From: Lumbricus terrestris
Taxonomy: Eukaryota; Annelida; Clitellata; Crassiclitellata; Lumbricidae
Direction of reading: 5' to 3'
DNA length: 64,000 bases
Assembly: GCA_949752735.1 (NCBI GenBank)
Contig: OX457039.1
Location: forward strand, 21,560,830 to 21,624,829
Positions 34,970 to 43,850 of this stretch are shown in pieces. The first letter of the stretch is position 1. The number at the start of each line of letters is the position of its first letter. Both the position numbers and the translations under genes were made by a program. A model generated the notes under the pieces. The model saw only the letters and a program-made list of their open reading frames with translations, ran no database searches and was not told the origin of the DNA.

Positions 34970-35250
34970 AAGACCAGCAAAAAGGAAGAAGAAGAAGAAG
35001 AATAGGAAGAAGAAGAGGAGGAGGAGGAGGAGGAGGAGGAAGAGGAGGAAGAGGAGGAGGAAGACGATGATGAACTGATCAGATGAAGAAAAAGAAGAAG
35101 ACGAGGAGGAGGAGGAGGAAGAGGAGGAGGAGAAATAAAAAAAGTGGATGAATTAGAGGAGGAGGAGGAGGAGGAGGAGGAGGAGGATAAGGTAGAGTAA
35201 AATCAAGAAAAATAGGAAGACAAGGAGGAAGAGAAAGAGGAAATTACTTT
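34970..35250 (+). repeat. polypurine (GAG/GAA)n tract
   Basis: About 280 bases are almost purely A/G on the plus strand, with GGAGGAGGAGGA runs at 35020-35060, 35103-35130 and 35156-35190. Mirror-repeat purine tracts of this type can form triplex DNA. There is no gene. Confidence 0.9.
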
Positions 35251-35600
35251 GGTATGCACACTTTTCTTCACTCATTCATTCGTGGAATTTATAAAGCACC
35301 TCTTCAAGTCAGAGGTGTTCCTAGCTGCAGCCTTGACAAATAGGAGAGTTTTATGTTGGATAAGCATGTGGTATTCACTCAAGACCGTCGAGAAAGCACG
35401 GTTCACTGAGAAAGCATGGTTCTGTCATGGGTAGCTGTGCAGGCCAAAGGGACTAAGAGCACCATGCACCTGCCTTCGTCGAGTGAAGGGACTACAACCC
35501 GAGCGCCCGATAAGGAACGACAGCCAACTATTTAAATTTAGCTAAAAATTAGACCAGAACTGATCTTCCATTATATGATATGTCGTCTGAGAAATATCTT
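35251..35600. other. non-coding; LINE-tail-like word
   Basis: CATTCATTCGTGGAATTTATAAAGCACCTCTTCAAG near 35268-35303 resembles the inverse of the LINE 3' end at 40600-40660. No gene is seen. Confidence 0.4.
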
Positions 35601-35843
35601 TCACTGACTGCCTTCGTTGTTCCGCTTCGTTTCCTTCGTCAACTGCAGCTGATCAAGTATTTCATCGTCGAGATTTCTCTCGTTTTCATGGTTGCTCTCG
35701 TGTTGCAGTTCAGAGCGGTGGTTGTAACCCTCCATCGATCCATCAACGACGCTTAACCGCACGTTCAAAGGCAACGCATTCATCATCAGCAGCATCAGCA
35801 TCAGCATCAGCATCATCTTATGGGTTTTCCTGACAGTCTGCAT
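35601..35843 (-). CDS. possible small secreted protein
   Basis: An 80-codon ORF starting at ATG 35843. After MQTVRKTHK the hydrophobic run MMLMLMLMLLMMNALP looks like a signal peptide. The rest is acidic and polar (for example ENERNLDDEILDQL), with KETKR as a possible dibasic site near the end. The hydrophobic core is encoded by a CAT/CAG-like simple repeat (35785-35817), which weakens the case. GTCAGT at the end could be a splice donor. I know no homologue; a chance ORF is possible. Confidence 0.3.
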   Translation of the reverse strand: MQTVRKTHKMMLMLMLMLLMMNALPLNVRLSVVDGSMEGYNHRSELQHESNHENERNLDDEILDQLQLTKETKRNNEGSQ

Positions 35844-36602
35844 CTTTTGTGTTCGTCTTCTGAAATAGCAGAATCAGCCACAGATCTTCTTTGCAATAGC
35901 ATAAAAATGCGTTTGATCAGAAACAGAGCTGAAATATCGTATCCTGCAGAGCCAGCTTTAGGCACTGGCAAAACATGTCGCATGTCGCGCCACAATCTAG
36001 AGGGGGTATTTAAAAAATTTGTTCGGCAGTTTTAGCTTTTAATCTTTGGCGATTTTTTCAATTCCCAAAAATATTTTAATTTGAATTAAAGACTTTTCAC
36101 AGGGTTTAGTCTACCAATAATCAGCAACTATAGGTCTACATGTATGTTGAGCGTACCGGTAGGCCTAAGGCTCTCGATGGTTCATCATTGCATTGTGAAA
36201 TGGGGTGTTCCGTACAGTGGGTTTCAAAGGGCGCCAAATGCATGCTTTGCCTGGGACGCTAAATGCATGCTTTGCCTAGGACGCCAAATAATGCTTTGCC
36301 TGGGTGCCATTTTGACTATAATTATATGGCCTATAGGTCCGACTTCGTTCGCAGGATAATAGCCAGAAATAAGGGGAAACCTTCTAAAATCTAAATACAC
36401 GGAGTAGACCTATAATAGGGCCTATCTATTATTTTTGGTAGCAGGCCACTTTCATCACGTGAGACCCCAGCACTTTAAATTTGACTTTAAATTTGAAGTA
36501 GGGCCTAGATAGCCTATATCAAGTCTGCGCGATCGTCGTTGTCTGAAAGTTGAATTTCTTCGTGGTTCTTCGCAATTGACCTTCAGTTCAAGCACTTAAT
36601 TT
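35844..36602. other. non-coding; short minisatellite at 36225-36310
   Basis: CGCCAAATGCATGCTTTGCC and variants repeat about three times with a period of 27-28 bp near 36229-36305. No gene is seen. Confidence 0.45.
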
Positions 36603-36635
36603 ACACTCAATTTACACTATATTATTAATTTACAA

Positions 36636-36917
36636 CTGGCCTAGTTAACTACACCGGTAAGCGAGAGCAGCATTCGTCTGTTGGTTGCAACGGACTGCGG
36701 TTCAAGCCCCGGGCTGGGAGTTGACATTCAGAGATTTAGATATCTCGGGCTAGCACGTGTGGGACGCAGTGGCGAAAGCTCATGCGGAGCGACATTGGGC
36801 AAGTTGCTTACCCATCATTGTCTGTGGGAAAGGCAACGGGAAACCACCTCACTCATCTCATCCCCAGGGGCGTAAAGCCAATGAACCTGCCTTCGGGCAG
36901 AGCACCATCGTCATCAT
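36636..36917 (+). repeat. tRNA-headed SINE, copy 2
   Basis: It starts CTGGCCTAGTTAACTACACC, with B box GGTTCAAGCCC near 36692, body word GGGCAAGTTGCTTACCC and a short ATC tail. About 11 bases (ATTAATTTACA) repeat at both ends, consistent with target duplication in the 18-bp array. It is collinear with 17179-17455. Confidence 0.75.
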
Positions 36918-37074
36918 TAATTTACACTATATTATTAATTTACACTATATTATTAATTTACACTATATTATTAATTTACACTCTATTATCAATTTACACT
37001 ATATTATTAATTTACACTATATTATTAATTTACACTATATTATTAATTTACACTATATTATTAATTTACACTAT

Positions 37075-37241
37075 CAGTGGCGTAGGCAAGGGGGGGTTTC
37101 GGGGGTTAAAACCCCCCATTGGCTCCGAAAACAAGGTTTTTTAAGGCTATTTTTCCGCTTAGGTAAGAAAAAAATAGCAAAAAACAGGGTTTCCGGCCAT
37201 TAAACCCCCCCCCCCATGAAAAATTCCTGGCTACGCTACTG
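37075..37241. mobile_element. hAT-like MITE, family D-like, 167 bp
   Basis: CAGTGGCGTAGGCAAGG mirrors CCTGGCTACGCTACTG, with a perfect 8-bp TSD TACACTAT (37067-37074, 37242-37249) made from the 18-bp array. Confidence 0.85.
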
Positions 37242-37262
37242 TACACTATATTATTAATTTCA

Positions 37263-37752
37263 TCATCATCATCATCGAAATCCTTGGGCTAAACGCCCGT
37301 AGGTGTCCGGCGCCACTCTCTGTTTGAGTCTGTCTCGCGTCATGTTGCCCATCTTCAACCTGTCCGGTCTGCATGTCCATACCATTAACATCTTGAACCA
37401 GCTAGACCACCTTGTCTGATGAAGAGAATATTGGGAGAGAGGCACGAAGGACAACCTGGGACAATGCCCGTATGTGTCCCACGCTCTCTCCCCCCCAGAC
37501 TCTCTCCACTGGTCTGTACTGACCGGCCTGTGCATGTCAGCTCCACATCATGACACCTTGAAGCATCTGGGTCGCTATGTCACTTGTGCCGTGGTTGTTG
37601 CGGATTTCAATGGTCTTGGTCTTTTACTGCCAGTGTATCTCCACCCATCTGGCAAACCTACCTCATTTTATCCGGGCTTAGGACCGGCACAGAGAAGTTG
37701 CTGGTTCCCTGTGGCAGAGGATGGATGCAGTTTAACGTCGTGCCCAGGACCA
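37263..37752. repeat. unclassified insert in the 18-bp array
   Basis: It begins with (ATC)n at 37261-37276, which on the minus strand would be a SINE-like tail. The remainder contains GGACAATGCCCG, CTGACCGGCCTGTGCATGTC and similar GC-richer text. It is flanked on both sides by array units. It may be a second SINE or a LINE fragment on the minus strand. I see no protein motif. Confidence 0.4.
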
Positions 37753-38085
37753 ATTATTAATTTACACTATATTATTAATTTACACTATATTATTAATTTA
37801 CACTATATTATTTATTTACACTATATTATTAATTTACACTATATTATTAATTTGCACTATATAATTAATTTACACTGTGTTATTAATTTACACTATAATA
37901 TTGTGTCTATCTGACATGAACACTGAACAGAGAGATAAATGGTTAGCAAACAGCACCCTTCGGTCATGATCGGTGAATAGGTTCCTCTCAGTCACATACG
38001 TCAAATACTTATTGCTAATAAACGGCACTTACAATAATTAACCATGTACAGCAGTACAGGTATAATATGTGCAGGCGAAGACATG

Positions 38086-38191
38086 GAAGGGCAACATACG
38101 TGAAGATCTGGAAGAAATGGATATGGACATGAGAACAGCCGTGGACACCATCAGAGAAAGACAGAATTGGAGGAGTCGAGTATAGGCCTCA
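38086..38191 (+). pseudogene. LINE ORF2 C-terminal fragment
   Basis: The plus frame TWKGNIREDLEEMDMDMRTA then DTIRERQNWRSRV ends in a stop. This matches the last about 35 residues of many LINE proteins (TWR-x-I-x-x-D-L ... A-x-D-R-x-x-WR). Nothing upstream continues the protein. Confidence 0.6.
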
Positions 38192-39108
38192 TCGTCATCG
38201 GCATAATATTATGTCTGATGGAGGAGAGAAAAAGATAGAGATAATAATAATCATTTATCTTCTACTAACTGTTCACAAGTCACAACGATATCGTAATCGT
38301 AATCGCAATCGTAATCTCCTAATTTCTAAAGCGCCACTGGAAAGCCAAGCGATATGCGGCTACTTTATCTAGCCTATGTCTATATTCAATTAGCACCATT
38401 CTGTAACATCCTGCCCACCCAACATTGGAATGAACTGATAATAATTGTTTTCAGATCTATTTGGCATCTCTCTTTAAATCATACAGGATCTAACTTGTAG
38501 TTGATGGTTGATGTAAGGGGCCATTTAAGATCGCACATTTTGTTGAGACCTGTTCGTGTATCTGGGTCATATGTGAATTTCATGTGAAAATGTGGGTCAT
38601 GCTCTCCATAATTATGAGAATGCTGACATGCAAAGAAATGCAGACCATGCAAGAGATCTATCATCTCTGCCTCAGATCTACAGAACCCAGTTGAATCAAT
38701 AATCGACAATTGACGAGTAGATCACATCGGAGACAAATCCCTGAGTACCCTACAGTTGGAAAGAGTAGCCTATACGCAAATTACAAAATTTTGAAGCTCT
38801 ACTCTACAGTTGGGCCAATTGCAGGGCGCCACTGCGTCAGGCTATTCAAGAGCGCATCATCGTATCACGTATCCCGTGAACCATGCACCGGGTGCACGTA
38901 AGACACATTCTCATGACCCACCGATCGGTAGATTGAAGCAGCACATGCTACGCATACGAACACAGCCTTCCTAGACGCACGCAAGTTATGCATACAAACA
39001 TACAATGTACATGTAGTCCCCTTGGGGGGGAGGGCGGTAGCAAATTGGATAACACGCTGCATGGACAGCGAGTGGTAACGAGTTCGCGCCCCGGCCTAGG
39101 GCGGACAT
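38192..39108. other. non-coding; weak tRNA-like SINE piece at 39020-39095
   Basis: GGCGGTAGCAAATTGGATAA then GTAACGAGTTCGCGCCCCGG resembles the tRNA-derived heads at 3800, without a clean fold. No gene is seen in the rest. Confidence 0.4.
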
Positions 39109-39364
39109 TAGGGTGTCCCAGAAAAACTTTTTTCTTGAAATTCTTAGGTCTCACCAGTCAAAAAGTTTCCTATGGGGATGATAATATTTGTTTAATTTTT
39201 TCGAATTTTTAAAATAATTTTTAGGTTCCCCCCAAGAGCTCAAAATTTTATATATAGGCTAGCGTACTATGATATTCGTGTGCAAATATTTCAATATATG
39301 AGGCAACGTCATTCACACCACATATATTTTACATGCTTTTGCACAAAATATGATATTAATTCAT

Positions 39365-39600
39365 TCATTCCGAAAACTTATATAGCGCCCCTTCAAGAAG
39401 CCTACTCAGAGGCGCTCCCAGTCCGGCCACAGCTAAAAAGATAGGTCTTGAGCAACTTGTAGAAAGCAGGCAAATTATTCCGAGATAGTAAGCGTAGTGC
39501 AAGCGGGAGCCCATTCCTTGTGGACGGGCCAACAACCGAGAAGGCTCGACGCTGTCTGGTAGCAGAGCGGGTTCGAGGGACCAGCAGCTCCCCATTGGCC
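39365..39600 (-). pseudogene. LINE C-terminal end inside the left arm
   Basis: The minus strand encodes GELLVPRTRSATRQRRAFSV then GLPLALRLLS and LPAFYKLLKTYLFS. This is the characteristic end of CR1/L2-type LINE proteins (LL-VPR-x-R...RAFS-V...LP). It is followed by CTCTGAGTAGG, AGGGGCGCTATATAAG and an (ATGA)n tail. The mirror copy is at 40401-40650. Confidence 0.7.
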
Positions 39601-39904
39601 GAAGAGCGTAAAGTTCTACGGGAGGCTACGACAGAGACAGGGCGACAGAGATCAGATAAGTAGGAAGGAGCACTACCAATTAAAAACCGCCAGGATATGT
39701 CATAGGCTACAATGTAATTGCTCAAAAAAGTTATACTGTATTTTGCTCAGACTGGTTTTGCAGTTAATTGACTGAAATTTGACCAAATTTATATATGCAC
39801 AGACTTTTCATATAATTATTAGAATTCGGAATATTATTTAACCATTATTGACTGCTATAATAATTCGAGCAGTTATTCAAAAAATAGTTTACTTTGAGAT
39901 GGCA

Positions 39905-40320
39905 TATTAGTTCTTTAGGTCTGCTGCCTCTCGGCAGGTCCAGATGCCCAACGACGCCACTCTTCTCGGTGTTGTGCCTTTTCTTTGAGTTTCCCATATC
40001 CATCCTCCATCATCCAGTCCAAGAACTTTTCCCTCGGTCTTCCTCTTCCCCTCTTCCCCTCCATTTTGCCCTCCACTATGTCTCTTTGCAAGGAGTTGCC
40101 TCTCAGTATATGTCCCATCCAGTTCCTCTGCCTTGTTCTAATTGTAGGCTATTCATCAAGGATCTTTCCTCTTCCACCTTCTTCAATACTTCTTCGTTTG
40201 ATTTATGCTCTGTCCAGCTGACCCTTTCTATCCTTCTCCATATCCACATCTCGAACGCTTCTATTCGTTTGACATCCTCCTTTCTCATCGTCCAGGTCTC
40301 TGCTCCGTACAGAGACCTGG
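39905..40320 (-). pseudogene. LINE ORF2 C-terminal domain, frameshifted
   Basis: The minus strand reads RIEAFEMWIWRRIERVSWTE, then after a frameshift near 40105-40118 [35 protein letters not shown] and [10 protein letters not shown]. This is the conserved post-RT end of an RTE/jockey-like LINE (W-RR ... W-x-x ... GH-x-LRG ... G-KRGRGRPR ... REEWR). It lies in the loop of the inverted-arm transposon. Confidence 0.75.
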
Positions 40321-40400
40321 ACGATTAGCATATTAGTACACAATGCCAAATGTGAGATAGGTATTGTGTACTAATATGCCATCTCAAAGTAAACTATTTT

Positions 40401-40650
40401 TTGAATAACTGCTCGAATTATGGGGAGCTGCTGGTCCCTCGAACCCGCTCTGCTACCAGACAGCGTCGAGCCTTCTCGGTTGTTGGCCCGTCCACAAGGA
40501 ATGGGCTCCCGCTTGCACTACGCTTACTATCTCGGAATAATTTGCCTGCTTTCTACAAGTTGCTCAAGACCTATCTTTTTAGCTGTGGCTGGACTGGGAG
40601 CGCCTCTGAGTAGGCCTCTTGAAGGGGCGCTATATAAGTTTTCGGAATGA
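40401..40650 (+). pseudogene. LINE C-terminal end inside the right arm
   Basis: The inverse copy of 39365-39600, with the same frame, ending in TAG within GCGCCTCTGAGTAGGCC. The two arms differ by only a few bases here. Confidence 0.7.
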
Positions 40651-40911
40651 ATGAATTAATATCATATTTTGTGCAAAAGCATGTAAAATATATGTGGTGT
40701 GAATGACGTTGCCTCATATAATGAAATATTTGCACACGAATATCATAGTACGCTATATATAAAATTTTGAGCTCCTTGGGGGGAACCTGAAAATTATTTT
40801 AAAAATTCGAAAAAATTAAACAAATATTATCATCCCCATAAGGAAACTTTTTGACTGGTGAGACCTAAGAATTTCAAGAAAAAAGTTTTTCTGGGACACC
40901 CTAGCGGACAT

Positions 40912-41423
40912 GCTTTGTATACGTTGCTATTAGCGCCGTGTATAATCATAAAAGCATGGTAAATTTTGGTAAATTTTCAGAGGGGTTTACACGGGTAGGT
41001 CCAGGACATTTGAATACATGTAAAATCATAAGATTTCAAGAGTTCGACGATTAAATGACCAAAAAAAGGTCATCAGCTGTTTTTGACCGGGAAAAATGAT
41101 ATGTTTTCAGGAAATCTCTGCCAAATGACCCCACATAGCTAGCCTATATGTGAGTGATGCGATTGGTACAAGGCAATTCAGTTTCAACTGCAATTATACA
41201 CGAGTATCATATTTCATGTGACATCTAAAGCAAAGTGATTCTTCTGAAAAGAATTTCTTATGTTAAATTCATGATCGATGATGTGTTGCTGAGGAACGTT
41301 CATAGACAAATGTAGAATGTTAGATTGAGCAGTGCTTTCCAAAAGTCCTCATCCCATTGAGGAGCTTTCTTTTATTACTACTAAGTTACTAACAGATCAG
41401 AACCTCTAAGGAGAGGAACTCCA
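40912..41423. other. non-coding
   Basis: AT-rich. It contains a 'gaccaaaaaaaggtcatcag' word shared with MITE interiors. No gene is seen. Confidence 0.4.
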
Positions 41424-41496
41424 GTGTCGTCATCATCATCGTCACCATCACCGCCATCGCCACTGCCGCCGCCGCCACCGCCGCCGCCGCCATTAC

Positions 41497-41570
<74 letters not shown>

Positions 41571-41595
41571 CCGCCACATCATCACCACCACCACC

Positions 41596-41647
<52 letters not shown>

Positions 41648-41686
41648 CCGCCACTACCACCACATCATCACCACCATCACCACCAC

Positions 41687-41742
<56 letters not shown>

Positions 41743-41758
41743 CCGCCACATCATCACC

Positions 41759-41816
<58 letters not shown>

Positions 41817-41832
41817 CCGCCACATCATCACC

Positions 41833-41881
<49 letters not shown>

Positions 41882-41917
41882 CCACTACCACCACATCATC
41901 ACCACCATCACCACCAC

Positions 41918-41978
<61 letters not shown>

Positions 41979-41985
41979 TTAATCT
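41424..41985 (+). repeat. compound (CAT/CAC/CCG)n microsatellite
   Basis: About 560 bases alternate ATC, ACC and CGC triplets, with longer units such as ATCACCGCCACATCATCACC repeated four to five times. Open frames on both strands are homopolymeric (Ser, His, Ile, Met) and are not genes. Confidence 0.95.
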
Positions 41986-42649
41986 CCGTTAGGCCTAGAT
42001 TTATTTGATGGTCGCGATAGTCGCCCTTATGAAGCTCTTAATAGACACCTCACAGACATGCCAGATACATAATTATTACATCTGCTTTAAGTTTTAGTTT
42101 AAAGAGACTCACGTACAGTAGGCTTCGGTTAGTTTAAGGACGCGCAGACTGGTTCTTCTTTCGTAGACTAAACTCAGTCTTTCTTGCCCAGCTTCAGCAA
42201 CGCATAAGACGCTAAAGAGAGCGATAGGAGCAGAAGACGGTGGGTGACTGGTTTAACTTTACCCAATGCATAGGACAGCTGCTGCAGGAGTTATAGGTCT
42301 GTGCGTAGCCTATAGGCCTAGGCTAACGTGAATATCCGTGTATGGGATAATCTAATAATTGCTCAGAAAGACTAAGTCACTTAGATTTGTACATTTTAAC
42401 GATCCGCAAGATCCTACTAATAGTAGCCTACCAGTGTCACCAGAGTGCTTGGTAATAATTTACTTCACAGTTTTGAATGTTGACGATATCGACGTTAAGA
42501 TAATGCGTTTTGTTTTAGTAGGCTACTTTCACGCTTAAGCCATATAAAGTACTAAACTATTACAAACATTGCTGTTTGCAATAGTTTCGTTAAGCGCAAA
42601 ATGTATACATGTATGTAGGCCATACTGTAGTGTAGGGTGAACTAACATA
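41986..42649. other. host flank left of the Polinton
   Basis: There is no gene. The last six bases (42644-42649, AACATA) are the left target duplication of the Polinton. Confidence 0.5.
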
Positions 42650-43092
42650 AGTAGTAGGGCCGAGATATTCTAGAACATCGACCCATAACCATGGTTCAAA
42701 AAAATGTGTCGACCCATAACCATGCTTCAAAAAATGTGTCGACTCATAATTTGCCTTCAATTTCCGAACTTTGACCACAACTTAGGGTCAACCCGACCTT
42801 TGACCCCAATTTGCCTACATGTTTGACCTTTGACCACAACTTAGGGTCAACCCGACCTTTGACCCCAATTTGCCTACATGTTTAACCTTTGACCCATAAC
42901 TTAGGACCAATATTTCACATTTGCCTACATGTTTAACCTTTGACCCATAACTTAGGACCAATATTACACATTTGACCAGTACAAAGGTAAATTCCCGACC
43001 TTTGACCCCAATTTACCTATTGAGAGGACCATTGACCATAAGTCCCCTCGTAATCGCGACAGAACCAATGTACTGGTGTCTGATGAAGTCAA
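42650..43092 (+). repeat. Polinton left terminal inverted repeat (443 bp)
   Basis: It matches the inverse of 58850-59292 over its whole length in my reading. It includes CGACCCATAACCATG twice, then a series of ACCTTTGACC words separated by CCAATTTGCCTACATGTTT. A short frame seen in both TIRs is a shadow. Confidence 0.95.
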
Positions 43093-43742
43093 TCCTAGCT
43101 ACGCCACTGCTACTGAGACCAACTAAGTCGAACACTAATTCAAGGACATCGCTTAAAAATCATAGCACAGCGTACACAAAGGCGACCCTTGATTGCCTGT
43201 TGGGAACTACGCAGCTAATTCAGTAACAGCCTCAACAGCCATGCTTTCGTTATCGTTTTCGCCACAGCCACCACCATATAATAATCATAATCCCCTAGAG
43301 ACCCGTACATGATTTAAAATGACTTACCATAGATAGACCTATGTTGCGTGATGTATAAACCAATCATAGTTCTCATTATTCTTTCCTTGTGTTTGAAACA
43401 ATCGCAAACGCAGGGTAAAACAGACCAAAACAAACCATTAATAAATCGAGATGACAAAAATAACCGTTACTCAACATCACGCGACTCTGAAGGCTATGAT
43501 GAACGCTTAATGGAGGCGGTCCTTCCATAGCAAGCCGCGACCAATCATCTCACTAATAGCAGAAATCCAACACCTCACTTCCGTCACAGTTCCGGTTGTG
43601 TGACGAGCTCACCCAATTGTGACAAACTAACCCAGTTGTGACAAACTCGTCGAGATATTCACGCAGAGTCACCCAGATATTGACGGAGATGATCTAATTC
43701 TAGGCAGCATATGACGCGTAGTGGCGTAACCAGGATTGACAT
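43087..43742. repeat. inverse 20-mers bounding a segment next to the left TIR
   Basis: GTCAATCCTAGCTACGCCAC at about 43089 is inverse, with two or three differences, to GTGGCGTAACCAGGATTGAC ending at 43742. CAGTGGCGTAGC-type ends are common on hAT-like MITEs in this window. The enclosed 650 bases could be a nested insertion, or a remnant of the TIR boundary. There is no visible TSD. The small ORF 43351-43530 lies inside. Confidence 0.45.
43351..43530 (+). CDS. possible small secreted protein in the Polinton
   Basis: A 59-codon ORF. The first 22 residues (MYKPIIVLIILSLCLKQSQT) look like a cleavable signal peptide: short basic start, hydrophobic IIVLIILSLCL, polar end. The mature part is hydrophilic and charged (NRDDKNNRYSTSRDSEGYDE). 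There is no cysteine after the signal and no homologue I know. It lacks the TAAAATG start context of the other Polinton genes, and may belong to the nested segment 43087-43742. A chance ORF is possible. Confidence 0.35.
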   Translation: MYKPIIVLIILSLCLKQSQTQGKTDQNKPLINRDDKNNRYSTSRDSEGYDERLMEAVLP

Positions 43743-43850
43743 CGTAAGTAGTAGGAAAAAGGATGACCTAGCTCAAACACCTCATTATTATTAACAACGA
43801 CCTAGGTCAACCTAGCAGTTTATTACCCGCCCAGCCACGCATCGTTAAGC

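Larger units (their letters stand above)
36603..37910 (+). repeat. 18-bp tandem array split by three insertions
   Basis: Units of TTTACACTATATTATTAA occupy 36603-36635, 36918-37074, 37242-37262 and 37753-37905. Between these blocks sit a SINE, a MITE and an unclassified 490-bp insert. Frames reading repeated INLHYIINLHY are products of the array. Confidence 0.85.
39109..40903. mobile_element. transposon with giant inverted arms, 8-bp TSD
   Basis: TAGGGTGTCCCAGAAAAAC mirrors GTTTTTCTGGGACACCCTA, and GCGGACAT is duplicated exactly (39101-39108, 40904-40911). The arms (39109-39910 versus 40370-40903) are nearly identical inverses; the right arm lacks about 250 bases. Each arm includes the 3' end of one LINE, and the loop holds another LINE piece. 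It has no transposase of its own. Confidence 0.75.

Noticed and set aside
36757..37914. Repeated INLHYIINLHY proteins at 36757-37203 and 37474-37914
   Set aside because: They are products of the 18-bp tandem array, whose length is a multiple of three.
41424..42008. 194-codon frame of poly-Ser/His/Ile
   Set aside because: It is the translation of a (CAT/CAC)n microsatellite; the other strand and other frames are open as well.
42590..42778. Identical short ORFs in the two Polinton TIRs (also 59164-59430)
   Set aside because: They are mirror copies because the TIRs are inverse; there is no start context like the other genes and the frames run out into host DNA.
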